Positions 1 through 7,422 of a DNA stretch of 20,023 bases are shown one piece after another. Origin of the DNA: JBDHTS01 sp044220535 (lineage in GTDB: Bacteria; Pseudomonadota; Alphaproteobacteria; Micavibrionales; Micavibrionaceae); the NCBI GenBank assembly GCA_044220535.1, contig JBGAQU010000050.1, positions 1-20,023 on the forward strand, written 5' to 3'. The notes under the pieces were generated by a model. That model ran no database searches and was not told the origin of the DNA. It was given only the letters and a program-made list of their open reading frames with translations. The translations under genes and the position numbers were made by a program. Every line of letters starts with the position of its first letter. Positions within the stretch are counted from its first letter, which is position 1.

Positions 1-49
1 GCCGTGATGTCAGCATCAAGGCGAGAAAAACGGCATATCGAATCTTCAT
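1..49 (-). CDS. lptA: LptA/OstA-family LPS transport protein, N-terminal fragment (runs off the window)
   Basis: Only the first 16 codons lie in the window. The start ATG (49-47) sits 2 nt after the lptC stop. The visible residues, MKIRYAVFLALMLTSR, have a positive N-terminus followed by a hydrophobic stretch, as expected of a Sec signal peptide. In Gram-negative bacteria the gene after lptC is usually lptA, whose product is the periplasmic bridge that passes LPS from the inner-membrane LptBFG-C complex to LptDE in the outer membrane. The identity rests on gene order and signal peptide only; no OstA domain sequence is visible. Confidence 0.72.
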   Translation of the reverse strand, partial: MKIRYAVFLALMLTSR

Positions 50-51
50 GG

Positions 52-717
52 TCACAATCCCTTGACCGCTTGTTTCAGGATAAGTTTCGCGGGGCCTGTA
101 AAAATCAGCACGCCGTCATTGTCGGTCATTTGCATTCCTGTGGCCGTCACGCTGCCCGCCGGGCCGTCGCCGGCAACGGCGGTGTCGGTCCATGATTTTT
201 TCGCCTGCATATCGATCATCAGCCGTTCAGTATCGAAGCGATATCCCTGGCTTTGCAACAGGACAACCTTGCCTTCCAGCATCAGGCGCTGCAATTTCTG
301 GCGATAGGCGCCGCGCACCGCTTCGGCATCGATTTTGGTGCCGTTCAGCAGCGAGGCGACGCCATGCGGCTTTTCCAGCAGCACGACATCCGGGTCTTGC
401 GCGCTCTGTATCGCCCGCGTCGCGGTCAGGATGTAAGGCTGCCCCTTATCATCCTCGCTTTCATAGCGTGGGTTGACCAGTTCGTTGCTGCCCGTTTGCG
501 GATGCTGCGGGTCGTCTGCCGCCACTTGCGGCACCTTGTCCATATTGGGCCAGGCGACGACGACGGCCACAATGATCAGTGCCAGGAGAGGCAAAGCCAG
601 CCGCATGAACCGGACGAAGCGCGTGTAGTGCGGATTGTAAGGCTGTGGCGTCCGGCGTCCCTGCAGCCGTGTCAGGCGGTCCGGACGGTCAGGCGTTTCA
701 AGGATATCGTCTTCCAT
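52..717 (-). CDS. lptC: LPS export ABC transporter periplasmic protein LptC
   Basis: This 221-residue protein fits LptC, the bitopic inner-membrane protein that receives LPS from LptBFG and hands it to LptA. Residues 1-38 are charged and cytoplasmic, rich in Arg and Pro. Residues about 39-56 form one transmembrane helix ending in AWPNMD. The rest is a periplasmic beta-rich region of the OstA/LptC type, with the pattern NPRYESEDDKGQPYILTA early and GDGPAGSVTATGM late. The gene starts 6 nt after the kdsD stop and ends 2 nt before lptA, so it is in one operon with both. The family is divergent in sequence. The call rests on length, topology, the YxxxDxxGxPYxLTA-type stretch and the kdsD-lptC-lptA order, which agree well. 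Confidence 0.88.
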   Translation of the reverse strand: MEDDILETPDRPDRLTRLQGRRTPQPYNPHYTRFVRFMRLALPLLALIIVAVVVAWPNMDKVPQVAADDPQHPQTGSNELVNPRYESEDDKGQPYILTATRAIQSAQDPDVVLLEKPHGVASLLNGTKIDAEAVRGAYRQKLQRLMLEGKVVLLQSQGYRFDTERLMIDMQAKKSWTDTAVAGDGPAGSVTATGMQMTDNDGVLIFTGPAKLILKQAVKGL

Positions 718-723
718 GGTCGT

Positions 724-1749
724 TTAAACGATTCCGGCCTGTAGACAGTCCTGCAAGCGAATCAGGCCGCTTAAATGGCCATCTGCACCCACGGCGATCA
801 GGCTGGTCAGGTAACGCCCCGGCGTGCGTGTCATGATGTTTACGGCTTCCACCGCCAGCGCATCGTCAGGAATGGTGCGCGGCGAAACCGTCATAATTTC
901 GGTCACCGATTTTTGCAGGAGATCCGGCCCCATATGGCGTTTCAGATCGCCATCGGTGATGATGCCCTTCATCGCGCCGTCTTTGCCGGTCACGATCACG
1001 CAGCCCAGGTTTTTACCGGTCAGCACCAGCAAGGCCTCATCCATTTTCGCAGTCTCACCGACCAATGGCAGAAGGTCGCCCGCATGCATGATTTCAGAGA
1101 CGGAGATCAAACGCTGCCCCAGTTTCCCGCCCGGATGAAACACCTTGAACTGTTCCTTGGTCAGGCCCATGCGCTCCAGCAGTACCACCGCCAGCGCATC
1201 GCCCAGCGCCATCATCATGGTCGTGGATGTGGTGGGCGCCAGTCCGTTCGGGCACGCCTCCGGCACCTTCGGCAACAGCAGGACAATATCCGCGTGTTTG
1301 GCGAGCGTGCTCGTTGGATTACCGGTCATCGCAATCAGCGTGATGCCATAGCGGCGCGTATAGTGAATCAAATCGGAGAGTTCGGCGTTTTCCCCGGAAT
1401 TGGATAGCATCAGGACAATATCGTCTTCCGTCACCATCCCCATATCGCCATGGCTGGCCTCCCCCGGATGCACAAAATGGGACGGCGTACCGGTAGATGC
1501 CAGCGTCGCCGTGATCTTCCGCGCCACATGCCCGCTCTTGCCGATGCCCGCGACGATCAAACGGCCCCGGCGGTCACGGGCTTTCAGGGCGTGGATGGCG
1601 GACACAGCCTGTGCAAACGATCCGTCCAATGCCTCAGACAGTGCCTGCAAACCTTCGATTTCGGTTTTAAGGACGCGTAGCCCTGCACTGACATCACTGT
1701 ACGCCATATCGGCACCGGCTTCTTTTTTGCGCGTCATGGCATCCTTCAT
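724..1749 (-). CDS. kdsD: D-arabinose 5-phosphate isomerase, KpsF/GutQ family
   Basis: The protein converts D-ribulose 5-phosphate to D-arabinose 5-phosphate, the first committed step to Kdo of the LPS inner core. It has 341 residues from the chosen start, close to the usual 320-340. An SIS domain covers about 45-200, with GIGKSGHVARK (68-78), HPGEASHGDMG (94-104), SNSGEN (116-121) and APTTSTTMMMALGDA (171-185). Two CBS domains follow, at about 215-272 and 283-338, each with the usual ITDGDLKR-like or LIRLQDC-like ending. I chose the ATG at 1749 because it overlaps the upstream stop in ATGA, which suggests translational coupling. ATGs at 1737 and 1707 are alternatives, since the first residues are not conserved in the family. 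An in-frame extension to 1791 would overlap the upstream gene more deeply and is unlikely. Confidence 0.95.
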   Translation of the reverse strand: MKDAMTRKKEAGADMAYSDVSAGLRVLKTEIEGLQALSEALDGSFAQAVSAIHALKARDRRGRLIVAGIGKSGHVARKITATLASTGTPSHFVHPGEASHGDMGMVTEDDIVLMLSNSGENAELSDLIHYTRRYGITLIAMTGNPTSTLAKHADIVLLLPKVPEACPNGLAPTTSTTMMMALGDALAVVLLERMGLTKEQFKVFHPGGKLGQRLISVSEIMHAGDLLPLVGETAKMDEALLVLTGKNLGCVIVTGKDGAMKGIITDGDLKRHMGPDLLQKSVTEIMTVSPRTIPDDALAVEAVNIMTRTPGRYLTSLIAVGADGHLSGLIRLQDCLQAGIV

Positions 1750-2399
1750 GATGATGGCGTGGGTTCCGGCGCATGGCTGTGACCACCGCAACAGGAATGA
1801 CCAGACTCCGACTTTCTTTCATTCGCAGCCTGCTTCCATCCATCCAGTTTTTTCAGGAATTCATCTTTCGACGCATAGCCCGCATCCTGATATGGCTGGT
1901 CAGAATCGGAATCCATGCCTGCAACTTTCATGCACCTTATAATTTCATCATAAACGATTGTGCCGCCACTGTCGCTGCTCTGCGCGTAATCTTGCATACT
2001 TTTCATTATGCTTTCGACAGCAATCCTTGCTTCAGACTCAAAACCTAATTTTGTTGTTTGAAGTGGAGCAAACCCGGCATCTGACTTCATATCAAGACCG
2101 GTAACTTCAAGAGCTTCGTGGGCATTTGAAAGATTGGAGGCATAGTCCCAGAAACGGTGAAATTTTGACTTTCCGTCGGGCATTTGTTTTATGTGTAAGG
2201 TATCACGCCACAGCATATCGGCAAGATCAACGCAGCGTTGCCTGTACTGATTTTTGCTCATGCCCAAAGTTTTGGCCCCATCTTTTGCAAGGTCAACGCC
2301 TTGCCCCTGTATTGTCGCCAACACATTTAAAAACCCGTAGTGATATGCATCCAGGGCCTTCCGCATTTCCTCGTTAAAAACAATCTTAAGGTGTTTCAT
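1746..2399 (-). CDS. Hypothetical protein with a Cys/His-rich C-terminal tail
   Basis: I do not recognise this 217-residue protein. It starts at ATG 2399 behind a clear AAAGGAA ribosome binding site, 19 nt after the rnd stop, and its stop overlaps the kdsD start as ATGA. It is therefore built into the operon. It has no signal peptide and no membrane segment. It is mostly predicted helix, with Trp and aromatic residues in RHxFWDYAS-like segments (about 80-90). The last residues, HSCCGGHSH (201-209) followed by a Pro-rich end, look like a soft metal-binding tail, though short tails of this kind also occur without known function. Its base composition is more AT-rich than that of rnd and kdsD, which fits a late insertion between two genes that are often adjacent. 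The coding call is firm; the function is unknown. Confidence 0.82.
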   Translation of the reverse strand: MKHLKIVFNEEMRKALDAYHYGFLNVLATIQGQGVDLAKDGAKTLGMSKNQYRQRCVDLADMLWRDTLHIKQMPDGKSKFHRFWDYASNLSNAHEALEVTGLDMKSDAGFAPLQTTKLGFESEARIAVESIMKSMQDYAQSSDSGGTIVYDEIIRCMKVAGMDSDSDQPYQDAGYASKDEFLKKLDGWKQAANERKSESGHSCCGGHSHAPEPTPSS

Positions 2400-2418
2400 A
2401 TAAATTTCCTTTCTTAGT

Positions 2419-3030
2419 TTAATGCGCAAAAATATCGACATCCACCCATCCCGCTAGATCCAGCGCCGCACGGGTCGGAATAAAGTCGAAACAGGATTGC
2501 GCCAGATCCGCCCGTCCTTCCCGCGCCAGCATCGCATCCAGTTTTTCACGGATGGCGTGCAGATGCAGCACGTCATTGGCGGCATAATTCATCTGGTCCT
2601 GGCTGAGCGTGTCCGCGCCCCAGTCGGAGGATTGCTGCTGCTTGTTCAGTTCAATCCCGAGAAGATCGCGGCACAATTCGCGCAGGCCGTGCTTGTCCGT
2701 AAAAGTGCGGCAGAGATTGGAGGCGATTTTTGTGCAGTACAGCGGGGTGCAATCGACGCCCAGATAAAATTTCAGGATCGCCACGTCAAAACGGGCAAAA
2801 TGGAAAATTTTGGTAATGCCGGGATCGCGCAGCAGGGCTTTCAGATTCGGGGCGCTGTAATCATCCTTGGCAAATTGGACCAGATGGGCGTTGCCGTCGC
2901 CGGAGGACAGCTGGACCAGACACAGCCGATCGCGGTAATTCTTCAGCCCCATGGCTTCCGTATCGATGGCGACGGAAAGGCCGAAATCTACACTGTCTGG
3001 AATATCGCCTTTGTGCAGGTACGTTGCCAT
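2419..3030 (-). CDS. rnd: Ribonuclease D, short form (DEDDy 3'-5' exonuclease)
   Basis: This 203-residue protein carries the DEDDy 3'-5' exonuclease fold: D23 and E25 in AIDTEAMGL (Exo I), D82 in FHFARFDVAIL (Exo II), and Y149 with D153 in NYAANDVLHL (Exo III). It lacks the C-terminal HRDC domains of E. coli RNase D. It therefore belongs to the short form common in alphaproteobacteria, where it acts in 3' trimming of stable RNAs. The start ATG at 3030 follows AGAGGA with good spacing. It is the first gene of the minus-strand run that continues into the unknown protein, kdsD, lptC and lptA; in many alphaproteobacteria rnd sits directly upstream of kdsD. Confidence 0.94.
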   Translation of the reverse strand: MATYLHKGDIPDSVDFGLSVAIDTEAMGLKNYRDRLCLVQLSSGDGNAHLVQFAKDDYSAPNLKALLRDPGITKIFHFARFDVAILKFYLGVDCTPLYCTKIASNLCRTFTDKHGLRELCRDLLGIELNKQQQSSDWGADTLSQDQMNYAANDVLHLHAIREKLDAMLAREGRADLAQSCFDFIPTRAALDLAGWVDVDIFAH

Positions 3031-3056
3031 AAAAATCCTCTGTTTTTACCCGATTC

Positions 3057-3084
3057 ACTTTATCCATATCACACTGAAATGCAA
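3057..3084 (-). promoter_or_regulatory. Putative sigma70-type promoter for rnd
   Basis: Read on the minus strand, TTGCAT (3084-3079) and TAAAGT (3062-3057) are separated by 16 nt. They lie about 27 nt upstream of the rnd start, in the 171-nt divergent gap between rnd and the response regulator gene. This is a match by eye only. Confidence 0.38.
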
Positions 3085-3109
3085 CGTTTTTTAGCGGGGC
3101 CGTATCGCA

Positions 3110-3137
3110 TTGCACAGCAATATGTTTCCTTTATCTT
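3110..3137 (+). promoter_or_regulatory. Putative sigma70-type promoter for the signalling operon
   Basis: TTGCAC (3110-3115) and TATCTT (3132-3137) are 16 nt apart, upstream of the response regulator start at 3202 and divergent from the rnd promoter. The match is moderate, and the leader would be about 60 nt. Confidence 0.3.
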
Positions 3138-3201
3138 TCATTAGCCTTTTCTTGATAAAGTAATGGGGAGCGTCGGGCTGCACACATAATAAAGACTCAT
3201 C

Positions 3202-3630
3202 ATGAAAAAAACGCCCTCTGATTACAAAATTCTGGTTGTGGACGACCATATGATCTCCATACGTCTTCTGCAGACCCATCTGCAGGTCGCGGGGTTTATG
3301 GACATCGAAATCGCCACCAATGGGGATGAAGCCTCCGAGCAGCTTAAAAAAGATCATTTCGACATCGTCTTTATGGACTGGGCCATGCCCCAGCGCGATG
3401 GCATCACCGTGCTGCGCGAATGCCGTGCCGAATCCAGGTTCGACGATACCGCCTTTGTCATGGTGTCCGCCGAAGCCCAGCGCAAGAATATCATCGAGGC
3501 GCTGGCCGCGGGCGCGACCGCCTATATCGTCAAGCCTTTGAGTCAGGATGAGTTGAAAGACACCGTCGCCAAGGTTTTAAAGTGGCTGGAAAACCGTTCC
3601 GTCAACAGCGGGAATGTGGTGAATGCCTGA
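3202..3630 (+). CDS. Single-domain response regulator (CheY-like)
   Basis: This 142-residue protein is a stand-alone receiver domain. The acidic pocket is D14-D15 (VVDDH), the phosphoacceptor is D59 in DIVFMDWAMPQRDG, the switch Ser is S89 in VMVSA, and the conserved Lys is K111 in IVKPLS. There is no output domain; the last 20 residues are a short tail. It leads an operon with a CheX-like phosphatase (8-nt overlap), a FIST protein and a CheA-like kinase. It is therefore probably the phosphorylation target of that kinase, acting by protein-protein contact. The ribosome binding site before 3202 is weak (AAAGA). The name CheY is avoided because no flagellar or chemotaxis context is visible. Confidence 0.93.
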   Translation: MKKTPSDYKILVVDDHMISIRLLQTHLQVAGFMDIEIATNGDEASEQLKKDHFDIVFMDWAMPQRDGITVLRECRAESRFDDTAFVMVSAEAQRKNIIEALAAGATAYIVKPLSQDELKDTVAKVLKWLENRSVNSGNVVNA

Positions 3631-4117
3631 ACTGAGCCAGACAGAGGCGATCAGGATGAAGGCCGATCTCGCGGAGATCGTGACCAGTTCCGTGGTCTAT
3701 ACGGTCAGCACGATGTTCGGGCACAAGATCGATGTATTGCGGTCGGAATCCTATGAACCCGCCGACCGCGCCGTCACCGCGCGCGTGATCCTGTTCCAGG
3801 ATGACAGCTATGCGATTTTCCGCTTCGCCTTCGACCGCGCCATGCTGATGATGCTGATGTCGAAATTCTATCCGCCCGAAGTTCTGGAAGCGGAAAAACC
3901 GTTTGAGGACAGCGCCTGCGAGATTGCCAATATCGTCTGCAACCGCGTTAAATCCTACCTGAACGAACAGGGTTTCAATCTTGTTATGCACCTGCCTTCC
4001 GTCGAGCGCGGCAAGGTCGATGACAAGGGCAGAATCGTCAATCTGAATTTCACGCTCAACCGCGACCGGCTGCATGTCGATTTCGCACTGACTGATAAAA
4101 AAACCGCCAACGGATAA
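3623..4117 (+). CDS. CheX-like chemotaxis phosphatase-family protein
   Basis: This 164-residue protein resembles CheX/CheC-type phosphatases that dephosphorylate receiver domains. The key pattern is the helix FEDSACEIANIVCNRVKSYL (95-114), with E100 and N103 in the ExxN arrangement the family uses to attack the aspartyl phosphate. Classical CheC has two such helices; here I see one, as in CheX. The gene overlaps the end of the response regulator gene by 8 nt, so the two are translationally coupled. A receiver paired with its own phosphatase is the natural reading. Similarity outside the ExxN helix is too weak to exclude another member of the CheC/FliY fold. Confidence 0.74.
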   Translation: MPELSQTEAIRMKADLAEIVTSSVVYTVSTMFGHKIDVLRSESYEPADRAVTARVILFQDDSYAIFRFAFDRAMLMMLMSKFYPPEVLEAEKPFEDSACEIANIVCNRVKSYLNEQGFNLVMHLPSVERGKVDDKGRIVNLNFTLNRDRLHVDFALTDKKTANG

Positions 4118-4144
4118 ACAAAAAAAGCAGAGGACTATAAAATC

Positions 4145-5269
4145 ATGAGAAGCCTTGCATTGAAATCAAGCACTGAGAATTTTGCATCCGCGATGGCGCA
4201 ATGCGGCGCCCTATCGCCCGATCTGATCGTCGCTTTTGGCGCGCCTGCGCATTTTAATGATCCTCAATGGTCCGCCGCCATAAAAGGCAAGCCGTTTATC
4301 GGTTGTTCTACCGCCGGTGAAATCAGTGCGGGCGGTGTGGCCGATAACAGTATCAGCCTTGTCGCCATGGGCTTTGACAATACCGGCGTCCGGATGGCCA
4401 AATCCTCCATCGCCGATGCCGGGTCGTCCCGTGCGGCGGGTGAGAATATCGCGGCACAATTGAACATGCCCGGCCTGAAAAGCGTGTTTATCCTGTCCCC
4501 CGGCACGGGTGTTAATGGCAGTGAACTGGTCAAAGGCATTACCTCGAAACTGCCCGATGGCGTCACGCTGACAGGCGGCCTTGCCGGTGATGGTGCCGCC
4601 TTCAAGCAAACCTATACCATTTACGGCGATGCCATATCGACCGACCAGGTCGTCGCCTTCGGCTTGTACGGCAATAACATCCATGTCCATTGCGGCTCGC
4701 ATGGCGGCTGGAAACCTTATGGGCCGGCCCGTCTGGTAACGCGGTCGGAAAACAATATCCTCTATGAGATTGATCACAAACCCGCGCTGGAACTCTATAA
4801 GCATTATCTTGGCGACAAGGCCGAGCAATTGCCGTCCAGCGGCCTGTTCTATCCATTCGGCATCCTGTACGGCGATGACAGCCGCCAGGTTGAATTGATC
4901 CGCACCATTCTGGATGTCGATCACAAGGCGCAAAGCCTGGTCCTGGCGGGCGATATGCCGCAAGGCGCGAAGGTCTGCCTGATGCATGCCGATACGGACA
5001 GCCTGGTCGACGGCGCGCGCCGCGCTGCCGACGAAACTTTCACGGGATCTCATAAGGGTGACTCAGCGCTTCTGCTGGTCAGCTGTGTCGGACGCAAGCT
5101 GATCATGGGTCAGGATATTGATGAAGAAGTCGACGCCATCATGGAAAGGGCCGGCAGCAATGTCGCCGCCGCCGGCTTCTGTTCCTACGGGGAAATCGGC
5201 CCGCTCGCGGGCGGACAATCCGAACTGCATAATGAAACCGTGACCCTGACCCATATCAGCGAAACCTAA
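4145..5269 (+). CDS. FIST N- and C-terminal domain sensory protein
   Basis: This 374-residue protein matches FIST proteins, cytoplasmic sensors often coded beside histidine kinases and chemotaxis-like proteins and proposed to bind small ligands such as amino acids. The FIST_N part spans about 25-200, with IGCSTAGEISAGGV, the SPGTGVNGSELVKGI segment and LTGGLAGDGAAF. FIST_C spans about 215-355, with ELYKHYLG, LPSSGLFYPFGI and the closing AAAGFCSYGEIGP motif. There is no signal peptide or membrane helix. The gene has an AGAGGA ribosome binding site, lies 27 nt after the CheX-like gene and ends 8 nt before the kinase gene. It probably provides the input for that kinase. Ligand unknown. Confidence 0.92.
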   Translation: MRSLALKSSTENFASAMAQCGALSPDLIVAFGAPAHFNDPQWSAAIKGKPFIGCSTAGEISAGGVADNSISLVAMGFDNTGVRMAKSSIADAGSSRAAGENIAAQLNMPGLKSVFILSPGTGVNGSELVKGITSKLPDGVTLTGGLAGDGAAFKQTYTIYGDAISTDQVVAFGLYGNNIHVHCGSHGGWKPYGPARLVTRSENNILYEIDHKPALELYKHYLGDKAEQLPSSGLFYPFGILYGDDSRQVELIRTILDVDHKAQSLVLAGDMPQGAKVCLMHADTDSLVDGARRAADETFTGSHKGDSALLLVSCVGRKLIMGQDIDEEVDAIMERAGSNVAAAGFCSYGEIGPLAGGQSELHNETVTLTHISET

Positions 5270-5277
5270 AAGCGCCT

Positions 5278-6954
5278 ATGTACTCAAAAAAACTGACACG
5301 CCAGATCCGCCGTTTTATGGGCGGGGACTATACGCTCGACGATCTGCCTGAAGTGCAGGACCGTCTGAGCAACGATCCGCATATCCCGGAAAAAATCCGT
5401 AACCTGGCCGTCAACCTGCTCGCCTTTTTGCAGTCGATCGATGAAACCTATAGCCATGCCGACGAACAGTTCAAGATGGCGGTGCGCAACCTGACCATCA
5501 GCTCCGAAGAACTGAACAGCGCCAATATCAGTCTTGAAAAACTGAACGTTACCATCAATGCCATGCTGGAAAGCCAGGGGGAAGGCCTGCTGTTCTTCGG
5601 GCCGGACGGCATATGCTCGCCTGTCTTTTCCCGCGCCTGCCTCGACCTTTTGGAGAGCAATCCGGGTGGGCAGCATATCGCCGATGTGCTGAAGCTGGAA
5701 GGCAATGATAAGGAAGCTTTTCGTACCCTCGTAACGATGCTGTTTTCTGATCAGGACAATGCGCTGGATTTCAACGATCTGATCAGCCTTGCACCCATTA
5801 AATTCAATCACTCACAACAGCTCAGCATCCATATCAAATACAGGCCGATGCGCGATTTTCGCGGCAGGCTGACGGGCATTCTGGTCGTGGCTGTGGATCG
5901 AACGGCAGAGACCGCCGCCCTGAAAGCCATCGAATTGCGGGAAGTGCGCGCAAACCGCCTGCTGCGCATTGCCCAGGACCGTAACGGATTCCTGCATTTT
6001 CTGGATGAATTCAGAGCCGCCTTCACAGGTCTTGAAACGCTGATGGCCGATGATTTCGCGCGCAGCCTGCACACGCTGAAAGGCCGTGCGGCATTTTTCT
6101 GGCTGAAAGATCTGGCGGCGGAATTGAATACACTGGAACAGGCCATTCATGACAATCCATCCGCCTCTGTTTCTATCCATCAGCTTGCGGGTCATGCGTT
6201 GCCATCCCTGGAGCGCCATATTGAAGATGCAAAAACGACGGCCCGTGAAATCTGGGGCGGCGGTTTTGACAATGAAGGCGAAACACGCAATATCGAACTG
6301 GAACGCATCTATAACTTCGCAAAATCCCTGCGGGAAAAGCTTCACGCGCAACCGGATCTGGCCGAACAGGCCGTTAAATCCTGCCTGTATGAACTGGCGG
6401 CACTGCCAGTCAGCGAAATCGTACGCAACTTTGACAATCAGCTGCAGGATTTTGCGTTCAAGGCAGGCAGCAGGGTTGCGCCCGTGCGGTTCGAAGGCGA
6501 TGACCTCCGCATTCTGCCTGAAGCCTATTCAGGCGTGTTTGAATCCTTCGTTCATATTGCGCGCAACATTATCGACCACGGCACCGAAGCGCCGGATGCA
6601 AGGCTTGTGCTGGGCAAGCCTGCGGAAGGCCATGTAGTCATCCGTGTAGAATCTGTGCCAGACAAGCCGTTCTTTATCCTGTCGATTAGCGATGACGGCG
6701 CCGGTATTGATACGGTTGGATTGCGCAACAAATTCGGACTGTCCGGCCTGGACGACCATGAAATCAGCCAGTCCATTTTCGGCATGCATGTCACGATGCG
6801 CGGCCACGCCAGTGACATATCAGGCCGCGGCATCGGCCTGAACGCTGTAAAAGCCGAAGTCGAAAAGCTGGGCGGCACGATCGAGGTACGATCCGTTAAA
6901 GGCGAAGGGACGACCTTCCGGATGATGCTGCCTATTTTGTGGGATTTTAACTAG
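5278..6954 (+). CDS. CheA-like hybrid kinase: coiled coil, PAS-like, Hpt and HATPase domains
   Basis: This 558-residue cytoplasmic protein begins with a helical region (1-60) and a coiled coil (about 60-98). A PAS-like segment follows (about 96-210), then an Hpt helix with HTLKGRAAFF, where H265 is the likely phosphorylated His. The C-terminal half is a CheA-type ATPase: N box HIARNIIDHG (426-435, N430), DDGAGID (472-478) and SGRGIGLNAVKAEVEKLGG (515-533). It lacks the CheW-like P5 domain of true CheA and has no transmembrane sensor, so input must come from the PAS-like region or a partner. The adjacent FIST protein is the obvious candidate. The stop overlaps the convergent GIY-YIG gene by 8 nt. 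No strong ribosome binding site precedes 5278, which suggests coupling with the FIST gene 8 nt upstream. Confidence 0.9.
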   Translation: MYSKKLTRQIRRFMGGDYTLDDLPEVQDRLSNDPHIPEKIRNLAVNLLAFLQSIDETYSHADEQFKMAVRNLTISSEELNSANISLEKLNVTINAMLESQGEGLLFFGPDGICSPVFSRACLDLLESNPGGQHIADVLKLEGNDKEAFRTLVTMLFSDQDNALDFNDLISLAPIKFNHSQQLSIHIKYRPMRDFRGRLTGILVVAVDRTAETAALKAIELREVRANRLLRIAQDRNGFLHFLDEFRAAFTGLETLMADDFARSLHTLKGRAAFFWLKDLAAELNTLEQAIHDNPSASVSIHQLAGHALPSLERHIEDAKTTAREIWGGGFDNEGETRNIELERIYNFAKSLREKLHAQPDLAEQAVKSCLYELAALPVSEIVRNFDNQLQDFAFKAGSRVAPVRFEGDDLRILPEAYSGVFESFVHIARNIIDHGTEAPDARLVLGKPAEGHVVIRVESVPDKPFFILSISDDGAGIDTVGLRNKFGLSGLDDHEISQSIFGMHVTMRGHASDISGRGIGLNAVKAEVEKLGGTIEVRSVKGEGTTFRMMLPILWDFN

Positions 6955-7192
6955 TCAGCCGTTTGCTGGCAAAAGCGCGGCCGGAATGAGACTTTAAATA
7001 TTTCTCGAATTCGAAAGCTTTATATTTATCTATAAATGCAACGTAGCATTCCAGTTTCCATGGCGCGAATTTGGCTGTGTGCGGTGATTTACCTTGGTTA
7101 TGATCAGCAAGACGCTGTTTTAAGTTGCTAGTTGCGCCAGTGTATTCTTTATCGGGGAAAGTAATGCTACGGATAATATAAACGTAGTACAT
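6947..7192 (-). CDS. Small GIY-YIG superfamily nuclease-like protein
   Basis: This 81-residue protein is a minimal GIY-YIG domain of the UvrC-N-like / UPF0213 kind. It opens with MYYVYIIRS, has EYTGATSNLKQRLADHN (the YIG element reads YTG, and R is the catalytic-type Arg), then GKSPHTAKFAPWKLE and a closing EFEKYLKSHSGRAFASKRL. The start ATG at 7192 was chosen because the domain begins exactly there. A longer in-frame reading to 7339 would translate the palindromic repeat and part of the tRNA, giving an Arg-rich nonsense leader. It lies downstream of tRNA-Leu on the same strand, and its TAA overlaps the 3' end of the kinase gene by 8 nt. Close relatives are scattered patchily among proteobacteria; their substrate is not established. 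Confidence 0.9.
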   Translation of the reverse strand: MYYVYIIRSITFPDKEYTGATSNLKQRLADHNQGKSPHTAKFAPWKLECYVAFIDKYKAFEFEKYLKSHSGRAFASKRLTS

Positions 7193-7205
7193 GATGAAAG
7201 TCCGT

Positions 7206-7287
7206 CTTCGCCTTTGGCTACGCCGGGCACTGCTTCGGCCTACCGGCCTCCTGCGTGGCTTCGCCACGCGTAGCCCGAAGGGCGAAG
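7206..7287. repeat. Palindromic repeat between tRNA-Leu and the GIY-YIG gene
   Basis: Outer arms of 18-20 nt form an imperfect inverted repeat: CTTCGCCTTTGGCTACGC (7206-7223) against GCGTAGCCCGAAGGGCGAAG (7268-7287). Inside lies a perfect 7-bp hairpin, GCGTGGC-TTC-GCCACGC (7253-7269). A further GGCC-TACC-GGCC palindrome is at about 7237-7248. The element is clearly more GC-rich than its surroundings and looks like a REP/BIME-type extragenic palindrome. It ends two nucleotides from the tRNA CCA end and stops a few nucleotides short of the GIY-YIG ribosome binding region. Confidence 0.8.
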
Positions 7288-7289
7288 CG

Positions 7290-7376
7290 TGGTGCCCAGA
7301 AGAGGACTCGAACCTCCACGACCTTGCGATCGCTAGCACCTGAAGCTAGTGCGTCTACCAATTCCGCCATCTGGGC
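7290..7376 (-). tRNA. tRNA-Leu (anticodon CAG)
   Basis: Read on the minus strand, this is a class II tRNA with CCA encoded. The acceptor stem GCCCAGA pairs with TCTGGGC, discriminator A, then CCA (7292-7290). The D region GCGGAATTGGTAGACGC is typical of leucine tRNAs. The anticodon stem CTAGC/GCTAG encloses loop TTCAGGT, giving anticodon CAG, which reads CUG. The long variable arm CGATC-GCAA-GGTCG and the T loop TTCGAGT complete the fold. Confidence 0.97.
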
Positions 7377-7393
7377 ATTTTTCAGGTGGGTTT

Positions 7394-7422
7394 TAACTAG
7401 CTGAAGGCGGCTGGAATGTCAA
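7394..7422 (-). promoter_or_regulatory. Putative promoter of tRNA-Leu
   Basis: On the minus strand a perfect TTGACA (7422-7417) is followed after 17 nt by TAGTTA (7399-7394), about 18 nt upstream of the tRNA 5' end. The -35 is consensus and the -10 is poor. The location fits a stable-RNA promoter. Confidence 0.42.

Noticed and set aside
2497..3144. A 215-codon plus-strand frame over rnd
   Set aside because: It is a shadow of rnd, whose catalytic motifs are intact on the minus strand.
4211..5053. A 280-codon minus-strand frame over the FIST gene
   Set aside because: It is the antisense shadow of a well-supported gene, with biased composition and no recognisable motif or ribosome binding site.
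7193..7339. N-terminal extension of the GIY-YIG protein
   Set aside because: It would translate the palindromic repeat and the 3' half of the tRNA; the domain begins exactly at the ATG 7192.
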